From positions 682,001 through 746,000 of the forward strand of contig NZ_JAMXOF010000001.1 in assembly GCF_024055595.1 (NCBI RefSeq): DNA of 64,000 nucleotides, given 5' to 3'. This DNA comes from Mucilaginibacter aurantiaciroseus (GTDB lineage: Bacteria > Bacteroidota > Bacteroidia > Sphingobacteriales > Sphingobacteriaceae). This document shows, piece by piece, positions 34,313-42,558 of the stretch; positions within the stretch are counted from its first letter, which is position 1; each line of letters opens with the position of its first letter. Below the pieces are notes generated by a model. It was not told the origin of the DNA, searched no databases, and saw only the letters and a list, made by a program, of their open reading frames with translations. The position numbers and the translations under genes were made by a program.

Positions 34313-35275
34313 ATGGATGAAAACAGGCTAAACATATTAAATGCGTCCACGCGTGATATCAGCAAATTGCAGCTGCTATCGGTTTTTTTTAATAACGACG
34401 TTATTTATAAGATTTACCTGCGTACACAAGTGCTGCACCAGCTGTTTCAAACCAACCCCGAACTTGATATTAACCAACTGGAGATGTTTCATCTCCAGTT
34501 TACACAAACCCTTACTGATCTGCTTAAGAAAATCAAAAAGAACAATGAGGCCCGGGCCGACCTGCTGCTTGACGAAGTACACCTAAACCACCAGTTGATA
34601 GAGCAGATGGAAGGTTCGGCATATAGCGAACAAAGTTATGTGAACGATAAACAGCGGCAGGCGCTAAAAATGAGCCAGTCGTTACGTAAGCTGTTCCAGG
34701 TACTTTCAGATAACTCGGCGGAGTACCCGTTCGCGGCAAATATCAATAAGTTTAGCGCGCATTTTTCGGCCGATTACTTTTACAGCATCTCTACCGAGCT
34801 GGTTTACGAGCTGCTGGTTTATAACCCGGCTGATGTTTACTCAAATGAATATGCCACCATACAGCGTAAGCTTATGGGCAGCCTTTGCAAGTACGATTTT
34901 AAGATCGAGTTGTACTGCGGCGTAAGGGCAAACGATATTGTACTGGAGGTTTATCGCTTCGCGGATGTAAACAAATATTTTCTGTTTTCGCCGCTTAACA
35001 ATGTTTTGCTATTTTGCGATGTAGCTAAACTGGGCGATATTGACCTGAAGAACACCGTGAGCAAACGCGAGCGCATAATGCGCGAACTACGCGATAAGAA
35101 TGTGCAGCTAACAGGCAAGGCCGGTTTAATAAAAGCCAACCTGCCAGAAAATATTACGGCCCTGCTGGCCGAGGACTATAAAAAGATAGCCGATGTGAAC
35201 TTTATGGCACACATGAACGCGTTTGACGTGCAGGCTAATATTTTAAAAACGATGTTAAACACTGATATACTTTAA
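34313..35275 (+). CDS. Uncharacterised Ter-cluster protein
   Basis: A 320-residue protein that I do not recognise. There is no signal peptide or membrane segment. The N-terminal half (1-150) looks helical, including a charged LLKKIKKNNEARADLLLDE stretch near 91; the C-terminal half has mixed strands, with VRANDIVLEVYRFADVNKYF near 210. It is locked between telA (7 bases upstream) and terC (10 bases downstream), so it almost certainly belongs to the Ter pathway, perhaps as an adaptor between TelA and the membrane protein TerC. Confidence 0.75.
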   Translation: MDENRLNILNASTRDISKLQLLSVFFNNDVIYKIYLRTQVLHQLFQTNPELDINQLEMFHLQFTQTLTDLLKKIKKNNEARADLLLDEVHLNHQLIEQMEGSAYSEQSYVNDKQRQALKMSQSLRKLFQVLSDNSAEYPFAANINKFSAHFSADYFYSISTELVYELLVYNPADVYSNEYATIQRKLMGSLCKYDFKIELYCGVRANDIVLEVYRFADVNKYFLFSPLNNVLLFCDVAKLGDIDLKNTVSKRERIMRELRDKNVQLTGKAGLIKANLPENITALLAEDYKKIADVNFMAHMNAFDVQANILKTMLNTDIL

Positions 35276-35285
35276 ACTAAAAACA

Positions 35286-36107
35286 ATGGATTTTTTACAC
35301 ACCTTACTTGGTGAAGATATAAAAGCAGGCTTACTAATTGTCTTAAACCTGATCGTTATAGAAAGCTTGCTCTCGGTAGATAATGCCGCGGTGCTGGCTA
35401 CTATGGTTATCGATTTGCCTAAGGAGCAGCGGAGCCGTGCCTTGCGTTATGGTATCATTGGCGCTTACGTGCTGCGTGGGGTATGTTTGTTCCTGGCCGC
35501 GTGGCTGGTAAAAATCTGGTGGTTAAAGCCATTGGGTGGCTTGTATCTGCTTTACCTGGCGTTCGATTATTTTAAAGGCAAGCTTGCTAAAAAACATGCC
35601 GATGGTGGTGATGAGTCTGTAGATAAGAACAAGAACTGGCTGTACAAATCAACCGTTGGGCTTATAGGTACCTTTTGGGCAACTGTGGCATTGGTAGAGC
35701 TAATGGATTTAGCCTTTTCGATAGATAACGTATTTGCTGCCGTGGCCTTTACAGATCACGTATTTTTGATCTATACCGGGGTGTTCATCGGTATTTTGGC
35801 CATGCGTTTTGTGGCGCAGGCTTTTGTGAAACTGATGGAGAAATTTACCTTCCTGGAAACAGTCGCCTTTATGGTGATAGGTGTATTGGGTATCAAGCTT
35901 ACGGCTTCACTGTATGTGCATTTCTTTCCGGAGGCAGGTTTCTCCAAATTTATGGAAGGCGAGACTGCAGATATCGCTGTATCGATATTTACGGTGGCAG
36001 TGTTTATTATTCCGGTAATTACGTCAATCCTATTTAATTTCCCTAAAAAGAACATCATCAAACCCGAAATAGCCGAAGAGGCCGAGAGCGTGTTAGATAA
36101 AAGCTAA
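35286..36107 (+). CDS. terC: TerC family integral membrane protein
   Basis: A 273-residue membrane protein with about seven helices. TerC signatures are visible: ESLLSVDNAAVLATMV near residue 24 and MDLAFSIDNVFAAVAF near 141, each carrying conserved acidic residues in membrane helices, which are linked to metal ion transport (manganese or calcium in known relatives). It ends the Ter gene run and is the likely membrane anchor for TerD complexes. The 85-base gap after it carries a GTCATTG-family repeat. Confidence 0.93.
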   Translation: MDFLHTLLGEDIKAGLLIVLNLIVIESLLSVDNAAVLATMVIDLPKEQRSRALRYGIIGAYVLRGVCLFLAAWLVKIWWLKPLGGLYLLYLAFDYFKGKLAKKHADGGDESVDKNKNWLYKSTVGLIGTFWATVALVELMDLAFSIDNVFAAVAFTDHVFLIYTGVFIGILAMRFVAQAFVKLMEKFTFLETVAFMVIGVLGIKLTASLYVHFFPEAGFSKFMEGETADIAVSIFTVAVFIIPVITSILFNFPKKNIIKPEIAEEAESVLDKS

Positions 36108-36142
36108 TTGGGCTGAACAATAAAACAGCATATATGAGCGCG

Positions 36143-36179
36143 CTATGAGGTAGCCACGCTATCGCTCGCAATGACATGG
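36143..36179. repeat. GTCATTG-family intergenic repeat, partial copy
   Basis: GCCACGCTATCGCTCGCAAT followed by GACATGG matches one arm of the element at 39546-39636. Only one arm is present here. Confidence 0.6.
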
Positions 36180-36192
36180 TTAATTTTTAATA

Positions 36193-36639
36193 ATGAATAA
36201 ACTCATCGCATCTATATTTGGTATTGGCTATGTAAAGGGTGGGGGCACGCTTGCCGCTATTGTTACCTGCCCGTTCATCTGGCTTTTGTGGCGGTCTGAT
36301 ATGCATAGTCCGCTGTATTTGTTAGGCGTTACCATTATCATAACCCTGTTAGGCATTTATGTTGGCGACAAAGTAGAACCCGCCTGGGGAAAAGACAGCT
36401 ACCGCGTGGTGATAGACGAAGTTGCCGGCATGCTGGTAACCATGCTATTTATACCGCCAAATTTGTATTACCTGTTAATAGGCCTGGTGCTGTTCCGCTT
36501 TTTTGATATTGTAAAACCATTGGGCATCCGTAAAATGGAAGCCCTGCCGGGCGGCACAGGTGTTATGATGGATGATGTGCTGGCCGGCGTGTATGGCAAT
36601 ATTGTACTGCAGGTTGTGGTACACTTTGTTAAGTTTTAA
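36193..36639 (+). CDS. pgpA: Phosphatidylglycerophosphatase A
   Basis: A 148-residue membrane enzyme that dephosphorylates phosphatidylglycerol phosphate to phosphatidylglycerol. Family landmarks are FGIGYVKGGGTLAAIV (residues 9-24), VIDEVAGMLVTMLF near 76 with conserved acidic residues, and RFFDIVKPLGIRKME near 106. The length is typical. It follows TerC by 85 bases with a repeat between, so it is probably not part of the Ter operon. Confidence 0.88.
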   Translation: MNKLIASIFGIGYVKGGGTLAAIVTCPFIWLLWRSDMHSPLYLLGVTIIITLLGIYVGDKVEPAWGKDSYRVVIDEVAGMLVTMLFIPPNLYYLLIGLVLFRFFDIVKPLGIRKMEALPGGTGVMMDDVLAGVYGNIVLQVVVHFVKF

Positions 36640-36706
36640 GCCATACATTTACATTGCTCAGCAATTATAATAACCTTAGTTTTTAAACTTTAACCATTAT
36701 CAAGGT

Positions 36707-38029
36707 ATGTATTTTTTTATCTATGCCGCGTTGCTATTGCTTGCTATACGCCTGCGCAAGTCCATAAAGCTATTACCTATAGCGCCAAAATGGAATACGC
36801 CGCTCTACGGCATTGCTTTAAGCGCCATTGGTTTATATTTTTTGGTAAATGACCTTGTTCCGAGGGATGAAATAAACGGTATAATCATCGCCATGGTACT
36901 ATTGGGTGTGGTGCTTTTCTTTAACAAGGAACCCGATTTTAAAGGGTTCAGCGTAATGATCAACGCACATTACCCGTTGATCGCGATAGCCTTAATAGCC
37001 AATTTAACAGCGCTGATAAACATTAAGTTCTACAACAAATACGATAACTTTTTTGAGAGTGCACAACTGGCTGCCTTCGGTTGGGTATTCCTTCGCGTAG
37101 CAACTTCTAAAAAACAACAAAGCGAACTCAAACGCATCAGCGAGCGGAAAGATGAACTGGAAATTTTAGTTGCCGAGCGTACCACCGAGATTACCAAGCA
37201 ACGTAACGAACTACAAGAAACTGTAAAAGAACTGCAAGCCACCCAGGCACAATTGATTCAGCAGGAAAAACTGGCATCCTTAGGTGAACTTACCGCCGGC
37301 ATTGCCCATGAAATTCAAAACCCGCTAAACTTTGTCAATAACTTCTCTGAGGTGAGTATGGAATTGATTGACGAGATGGAAGAGGAAATGGCCAAAGGCG
37401 ATATGGAAGAAGCCACCGCTATTGCCAATGATATCAAACAAAACCTCGAAAAAATTCGCCACCACGGTAAACGTGCAGATGGTATTGTGAAGGGGATGCT
37501 GCAGCACAGCCGTGCCAGTAGTAACGTAAAAGAGCTTACGAATTTAAATACCATTGCCGATGAATATTTCCGCCTGGCGTACCACGGCTTGCGCGCCAAG
37601 GATAAGTCGTTCAACGCTGACCTGGTAACCAATTTCGACCCAAATTTACCGGAGATCAACATCGTATCGCAGGATGTTGGCCGCGTATTGCTTAATATGT
37701 TTACCAACGCGTTTTACGCCGTGCATCAAAAACAAAAAACGATTGGTGGCGACTTTAAACCGAAAGTAGAGGTATCTACACGGGTTATATCGGCCGCAAA
37801 TGGTAAAGAGTTAGAGATCACGGTAAAAGATAACGGCAGCGGTATCCCGGATGCTATCAAGGATAAAATTATGCAGCCTTTCTTCACCACCAAACCGGCA
37901 GGTGAGGGTACCGGTCTGGGCTTATCTTTAAGCTACGATATTATTGTAAAAGCCCACAAAGGCCATATCGATATCCATAGTAAAGAGGGTGAAGGCACAT
38001 CGTTTATTATTACCCTGCCTTTGGCGTAA
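36707..38029 (+). CDS. Membrane sensor histidine kinase
   Basis: A 440-residue kinase. Three to five hydrophobic segments (about 1-130) are followed by a coiled coil (about 140-190), then HisKA with phospho-acceptor His201 in [13 protein letters not shown], then HATPase with DNGSGIP near 369 and [14 protein letters not shown] near 400. There is no periplasmic sensor domain, so it probably senses membrane state or a partner. It starts a signalling run: a single-domain response regulator at 38096 and a REC-cyclase at 38475. Confidence 0.9.
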   Translation: MYFFIYAALLLLAIRLRKSIKLLPIAPKWNTPLYGIALSAIGLYFLVNDLVPRDEINGIIIAMVLLGVVLFFNKEPDFKGFSVMINAHYPLIAIALIANLTALINIKFYNKYDNFFESAQLAAFGWVFLRVATSKKQQSELKRISERKDELEILVAERTTEITKQRNELQETVKELQATQAQLIQQEKLASLGELTAGIAHEIQNPLNFVNNFSEVSMELIDEMEEEMAKGDMEEATAIANDIKQNLEKIRHHGKRADGIVKGMLQHSRASSNVKELTNLNTIADEYFRLAYHGLRAKDKSFNADLVTNFDPNLPEINIVSQDVGRVLLNMFTNAFYAVHQKQKTIGGDFKPKVEVSTRVISAANGKELEITVKDNGSGIPDAIKDKIMQPFFTTKPAGEGTGLGLSLSYDIIVKAHKGHIDIHSKEGEGTSFIITLPLA

Positions 38030-38095
38030 CGTTGTTATGCTCTACATGATTTAATTACTTAGCACAAAATTGATTTATCTATCTTTAAACACCAT

Positions 38096-38470
38096 ATGAA
38101 AATATTAGTTGTAGACGACGAAGCAGACGTTCAGCCGCTTTTTTTACAGCGATTCCGCAAGGAAATAAAAAACCATGAAGTAGAATTTAACTTTGCCCAG
38201 TCGGGCGAGGAAGCGCTGGATTATCTGAAGGATAAACATTCGGAGGTGGTGCTCATCCTTTCGGACATCAACATGCCGGGCATGAGCGGGATAGAGTTGC
38301 TAACGCACATCCGTGAAGATTTCCCAAACCCGCCACCACCCGTGGTAATGATGATAACCGCCTATGGCGACGACGAAAACTACCAACAAGCGATGGCTAA
38401 AGGCGCGGATGATTTTCTGACCAAGCCCCTTGATTTTAATTTACTGAAAGAAAAACTTAAAAACTTATAG
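38096..38470 (+). CDS. Single-domain response regulator
   Basis: A 124-residue receiver domain with no output domain. Acidic pocket Asp7-Asp8, phospho-acceptor Asp57 in ILSDINMPGMSG, and conserved Lys in FLTKPLDF near 110. It probably relays phosphate from the kinase at 36707, either to another protein or as a competitor of the neighbouring REC-cyclase, which lies 4 bases downstream and begins with a similar receiver. Confidence 0.9.
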   Translation: MKILVVDDEADVQPLFLQRFRKEIKNHEVEFNFAQSGEEALDYLKDKHSEVVLILSDINMPGMSGIELLTHIREDFPNPPPPVVMMITAYGDDENYQQAMAKGADDFLTKPLDFNLLKEKLKNL

Positions 38471-38474
38471 CACA

Positions 38475-39521
38475 ATGGCTAAGATACTGGTAGTGGATGA
38501 CGAGGCCGACCTGGAAGTGCTGGTAAAACAAAAGTTTCGCCGTAAGATAAGGGAGAACGAGTACGAATTTATCTTCGCGGCGAACGGTGAAGAAGCTTTA
38601 GAGCGCATTAAAGAACACCCTGACCTGGACATTATCCTGTCGGACATTAACATGCCTGTGATGGACGGACTTACCCTACTTACCCACCTGCCCGATGCCA
38701 ACCCGATGCTAAAAGCGGTAGTGGTATCGGCCTATGGCGATATGCAAAATATCCGCACCGCCATGAACCGTGGCGCTTACGACTTTGTGATGAAACCTGT
38801 GGACTTTGAAGACCTGGACTTGACCATGCAGCGTACCATTGCCTATGTAAGGCAATTGCAGGCAACCTTTAAGGCTATTAAAGAGAATAACATTCTGAAA
38901 ATGTATGTGGATGAGAACGTGCTAAATTTTATGGCACACAAGGAGTTTGAAGGCAGCCTCATGAAAAATGAACTGTTGGAAGCTACCGTAATGTTTGTAG
39001 ATGTTTGTGGTTTTACGGCCATTACCGAGCATATCCCGGCCAATACGGTAGTAAACCTGCTTAACGGTTTATTCGATAAAATTGTAAAAGAAATTATAGC
39101 CCAGGGTGGCCATGTAGATAAGTTTATGGGCGATGCGATTATGGCCGTGTTCCGTGGTGAGTTCCATTTGGATAGGGCGATAGATGCGGCGCTGTCGGTA
39201 AAATCCCACCTCGCTGACGAGCCGGAGATCGACGCAGGCAACGGCAAAATCTTTAAACCAAATATTTCTGTGGGTATCAACAGCGGCGAAATGGTATCGG
39301 GCAACATTGGTTCGGCCTCTCTAAAAAGACTGGATTATACCGTAATAGGCGATTCGGTAAACCTTGCCCAGCGCCTGCAAGGCATAGCCACCGCCGGCCA
39401 AATCATCATCACTGAGGATGTTTACCATAAAGCAAAAGAATCGTTCCAGTGCAAAGTAAACGGAGAGTTTGCGCTAAAGAATAAGATAAAGCCGGTTAAT
39501 ACTTACGAGGTGGTGGAGTAG
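38475..39521 (+). CDS. Response regulator-adenylate cyclase (class III)
   Basis: A 348-residue fusion of a receiver domain (1-120, phospho-acceptor Asp57) with a class III nucleotidyl cyclase (about 168-340). Metal-binding Asp176 (MFVDVCGF) and Asp220 (FMGDAIM) are present; Lys216 and Asp287 (KRLDYTVIGD) are the adenine-selecting pair, and Asn296 and Arg300 (DSVNLAQRL) complete the site. It should make cAMP under control of receiver phosphorylation. It is co-transcribed with the histidine kinase and regulator upstream. Confidence 0.91.
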   Translation: MAKILVVDDEADLEVLVKQKFRRKIRENEYEFIFAANGEEALERIKEHPDLDIILSDINMPVMDGLTLLTHLPDANPMLKAVVVSAYGDMQNIRTAMNRGAYDFVMKPVDFEDLDLTMQRTIAYVRQLQATFKAIKENNILKMYVDENVLNFMAHKEFEGSLMKNELLEATVMFVDVCGFTAITEHIPANTVVNLLNGLFDKIVKEIIAQGGHVDKFMGDAIMAVFRGEFHLDRAIDAALSVKSHLADEPEIDAGNGKIFKPNISVGINSGEMVSGNIGSASLKRLDYTVIGDSVNLAQRLQGIATAGQIIITEDVYHKAKESFQCKVNGEFALKNKIKPVNTYEVVE

Positions 39522-39545
39522 AGGAGGATTTCTGACTATCTAATT

Positions 39546-39636
39546 ATGTCATCGCAAGTAGCGTAGCTACGTGGCAATCTCAGCAGCATAATCCGCATGT
39601 CCTATGAGATTGCCACGCTATCGCTCGCAATGTCAT
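39546..39636. repeat. Palindromic intergenic repeat, GTCATTG family, complete copy
   Basis: The left arm starts ATGTCATCGCAAGTAGCG and ends GTGGCAATCTCA (39582); the right arm starts TGAGATTGCCACGCTATC (39605) and ends GCAATGTCAT (39636). It lies between convergent genes and could work as a bidirectional transcription barrier. A single arm is repeated at 36143-36179. Confidence 0.75.
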
Positions 39637-39653
39637 GGTGGGAAATGCGTCTC

Positions 39654-41123
39654 TTAATGTCTCGCTCTTCGTTTCAGTACCCCACCCGCGGCTTCTTTAA
39701 TAATACTGGTAAAGATGAACGCTTTAGGGTCTATCTCATGTACCATATTGCGCAGGCGCCTTAACTCTAAACGGGTAACTACGGTAAACACTATATCAAC
39801 CGGGTGGCTCACGTCAAAACTTTCTTTCAGGAAACCGCGCTCGCCTTTGTAAACGGTAATACCGCGACTAAGCTGCTTCACCAGCATCTCTTTGATTAAT
39901 GCGTTTTGGCCGGATATGATGGTTACACCGGTATACTCTTCCAGGCCTTCTATCACAAAGTTGATCATCCGCGATGCGGTGTAATAAGTAATGATAGAGT
40001 AAAGGGAGGTGATAAAGCCGACCTCTAAGGCAGCTATCAGGAAAATAATTACGTTGATACCTAATATGATCTCGCTGATGGTAAAGCTGATGCGCTTACC
40101 GGTATAAAGTGCTAATACTTCGATGCCATCCAGCGCGCAGCCACCCCGAATAGCTAAACCAATCCCGGTGCCCATAAATACGCCTCCAAAAATAGATACA
40201 AGTAGTTTGTCTGAAGTGATTTTATCAGGATAAGGCAAATAAAGCAAACACAGCGCTAAGCCTATAATAGCCATCATGGTGCGTATGGCAAAGGTTTTAT
40301 TTACCTGCATTGCACCCATAATAATGAATGGTATGTTAGCCAGGATAATTACGTAGGCAATGTTAACATGGTAAAGTTCGTGGATCAACAGGGAGATACC
40401 CGTTACCCCACCATCAAAAAAGGCATTGGGGATCAGGAAACTTTTTAAGGCAAACCCGCAAAACAAAATGCCTACAACGGCATAAAGCGTGTCTGTAATT
40501 ATAGATCGTTTGGTGGTGGCTGTATTCATTTCGGCGATGGAAGTTTTGGTTTGTAAATCTCTTAAATTTTCCTGTTTTTTCGGCTTCCTATTTTTCAATG
40601 ATGTTGGTGTGAAATAATGGTGGCTTTGCAGGAAACTAATCTGTGTTTTGTCCCAGTCATTAATATTATCTCCCAATCCAAGCGCCTGCATCTCCTTTAA
40701 AAGCTTGTTACCCGTCGGGATAAAATCCTGTCGTCCCAGGTAATCCAGGTCGGCATCGCAGATGATCTGCTCCAGCAGGGTGGTAGGTTGCTGTGGTAAT
40801 TGGGTTGCCATGATCAGGGTGCAAACCCGCTCAATATAATCCTGGTCGTAACCAAACAGGGGTAAAGCCTCACGGGCAATATGGCAGGAAGCCAGTTCAT
40901 GGTCTTTAACACTTTTTAGGTAGCCGCTGTCGTGGTAAAGGGCGGCTAAAAGTAAAAGCTGGGTATCCGCTTCGTTTATGTTTTCCTGCTTTGCGATGGA
41001 AGCGGCAGAACGATACACATCAAGGGTATGGTTGGTGTTATGGTAATGGAATTGCACCGGCAATTCAATCCGCAGCCTGTCTAAAATATATTTACCCTCG
41101 GGGCTCTCAACCAGATCCATCAT
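39654..41123 (-). CDS. HD-domain phosphohydrolase fused to YitT/DUF2179 membrane protein
   Basis: A 489-residue fusion. The N-terminal part (1-180) is an HD-type domain with His32 (NTNHTLDVY), the His64-Asp65 pair (LYHDSGYL) and a later Asp (CDADLDYLG). After a linker, five membrane segments (about 210-390) form a YitT (DUF161) domain with GGVTGISLLIHELY near 238, and the tail is DUF2179 (GERGFLKESFDV, FTVVTRLEL). Normal YitT proteins lack the HD part. The gene is convergent with the adenylate cyclase gene, so a nucleotide-signalling role is possible but is inference. Confidence 0.85.
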   Translation of the reverse strand: MMDLVESPEGKYILDRLRIELPVQFHYHNTNHTLDVYRSAASIAKQENINEADTQLLLLAALYHDSGYLKSVKDHELASCHIAREALPLFGYDQDYIERVCTLIMATQLPQQPTTLLEQIICDADLDYLGRQDFIPTGNKLLKEMQALGLGDNINDWDKTQISFLQSHHYFTPTSLKNRKPKKQENLRDLQTKTSIAEMNTATTKRSIITDTLYAVVGILFCGFALKSFLIPNAFFDGGVTGISLLIHELYHVNIAYVIILANIPFIIMGAMQVNKTFAIRTMMAIIGLALCLLYLPYPDKITSDKLLVSIFGGVFMGTGIGLAIRGGCALDGIEVLALYTGKRISFTISEIILGINVIIFLIAALEVGFITSLYSIITYYTASRMINFVIEGLEEYTGVTIISGQNALIKEMLVKQLSRGITVYKGERGFLKESFDVSHPVDIVFTVVTRLELRRLRNMVHEIDPKAFIFTSIIKEAAGGVLKRRARH

Positions 41124-41154
41124 TGTTGCGCTAAGATATTAATTTGAGGGGAAA

Positions 41155-41238
41155 TGCCTCACCTAAATCCTTTCCAAAGGAGAGGGCTTTAAAAGTATTT
41201 TCCTACCTCTCCATAGGAGAGGGCCGGGGAAAGGCTCC
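41155..41238. repeat. Palindromic intergenic repeat, family D
   Basis: GCCTCACCTAAATCCTTTCC followed by AAAGGAGAGGG, then CCTCTCCATAGGAGAGGG and GGGGAAAGGCTCC. It is the closest relative of the copy at 31623. It lies between divergent genes. Confidence 0.65.
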
Positions 41239-41372
41239 TTTTTGTCATCCCTTTCTGATTTTGTGACCGCAACGTCATATAACATCAAAATAGGCTTAAC
41301 AGCATCAAATTCGGCGTAAATTTGAATAACATCTGCCAAAAACGGGTGTTATATCTACAGAATTTCACAAAC

Positions 41373-42401
41373 ATGAACGCAAAAAAATTAGCAGATATAA
41401 AATATTCGGTATTAGACCTTGCTTCGGTAACCGAGGGTAGCACACCTGCAGAGAGCTTTAAAAAAAGCATGGATGTGGCACAGCTTGCCGAAAAAATCGG
41501 CTACACCCGTTACTGGTTTGCCGAGCATCATAACATGATGAACGTAGCCAGTTCGGCAACCTCGGTATTGATCTGTTACATTGCCGGTGGTACTTCCAAG
41601 ATTCGTGTTGGCTCGGGTGGTATTATGCTGCCAAACCATGCGCCACTTATTGTAGCCGAGCAGTTTGGTACGCTTGCATCGCTATATCCCGATAGGATAG
41701 ACCTGGGCCTTGGCCGCGCGCCAGGCACCGACCAGGTAACTGCCCTTGCCATCCGTGGCGAAAACTTTAATGCGGCACATAATTTCCCGCGGGATATTGT
41801 AAAGCTGCAAACCTATTTCTCTGCAGATAATGCCAACAGCAAAGTAAGGGCTATCCCCGGCGAGGGTTTAGATGTACCGATATGGATCTTGGGATCCAGT
41901 ACCGATAGCGCAAAGGTTGCTGCCGCATTTGGTTTGCCCTATGCGTTTGCCAGCCACTTTGCACCAACTTACTTTAAAGAAGCTATCCAGATTTACCGCG
42001 ACAACTTTAAACCATCAGAACATTTGAAAAAGCCTTACGTAATGGCTTGTGTGAACGTAGTTGCTGCCGATACCGATAAGGAAGCGGAATATTTATCGAC
42101 CTCGGTTAAACAATTTTTTATGGGTGTGGTAACCGGCAAACGTCAGTTATTGCCGCCGCCAGTTAAACACATGGACAGCGTTTGGAATGTATTTGAAGAA
42201 GAAGCCGTAATGCAGATGCTGGCCTACTCGTTCATTGGCGGGCCTGAAAAGATCAAGGCAGAATTAAGCGCTTTTGTAGAAGAAACCGGCATCGACGAGA
42301 TCATGGCAACTACGCATATCTTCGACCATCAATCAAGAATGTACTCCTACAAGGTTTTTGCTGATATTATCCGTACATCGGCTTACGCGCCTATAGCTTA
42401 A
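41373..42401 (+). CDS. LLM-class flavin-dependent oxidoreductase
   Basis: A 342-residue luciferase-like TIM-barrel flavoprotein. The start MNAKKLADIKYSV (41373) is chosen over an ATG 51 bases upstream because homologues begin just before the KYSVLDLA strand. Conserved features are TRYWFAEHHNM near residue 48, ICYIAGGTSKIRVGSGG near 68 and LGLGRAPGTDQ near 109. It would use reduced FMN and oxygen, or F420-like chemistry in other lineages; the substrate is unknown. It stands alone with a terminator after it. Confidence 0.86.
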   Translation: MNAKKLADIKYSVLDLASVTEGSTPAESFKKSMDVAQLAEKIGYTRYWFAEHHNMMNVASSATSVLICYIAGGTSKIRVGSGGIMLPNHAPLIVAEQFGTLASLYPDRIDLGLGRAPGTDQVTALAIRGENFNAAHNFPRDIVKLQTYFSADNANSKVRAIPGEGLDVPIWILGSSTDSAKVAAAFGLPYAFASHFAPTYFKEAIQIYRDNFKPSEHLKKPYVMACVNVVAADTDKEAEYLSTSVKQFFMGVVTGKRQLLPPPVKHMDSVWNVFEEEAVMQMLAYSFIGGPEKIKAELSAFVEETGIDEIMATTHIFDHQSRMYSYKVFADIIRTSAYAPIA

Positions 42402-42420
42402 TTACCTAACAGAAAATATT

Positions 42421-42452
42421 GCCCGCATCTGCAAGGATAGCGGGCTTTTTTG
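42421..42452 (+). terminator. Rho-independent terminator
   Basis: GCCCGC (42421-42426) and GCGGGC (42440-42445) are followed by TTTTTTG. It isolates the kinase operon from the LLM gene. Confidence 0.85.
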
Positions 42453-42522
42453 TGGATATATCTCAACATCTTAATAAAAACCTACAACAAACAGGCGTAA
42501 TAAATGTACTTTAGTCTGTAAA

Positions 42523-42547
42523 ATGCTGTTTATATAATTTACAGCAT
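42523..42547. promoter_or_regulatory. Candidate operator upstream of the kinase operon
   Basis: ATGCTGT (42523-42529) is inverted as ACAGCAT (42541-42547) around an A/T-rich spacer, 11 bases before the ATG of the first kinase. A near-consensus -7 box TACTTTAG lies just upstream (42507-42514). Confidence 0.4.
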
Positions 42548-42558
42548 AATATCTACGA

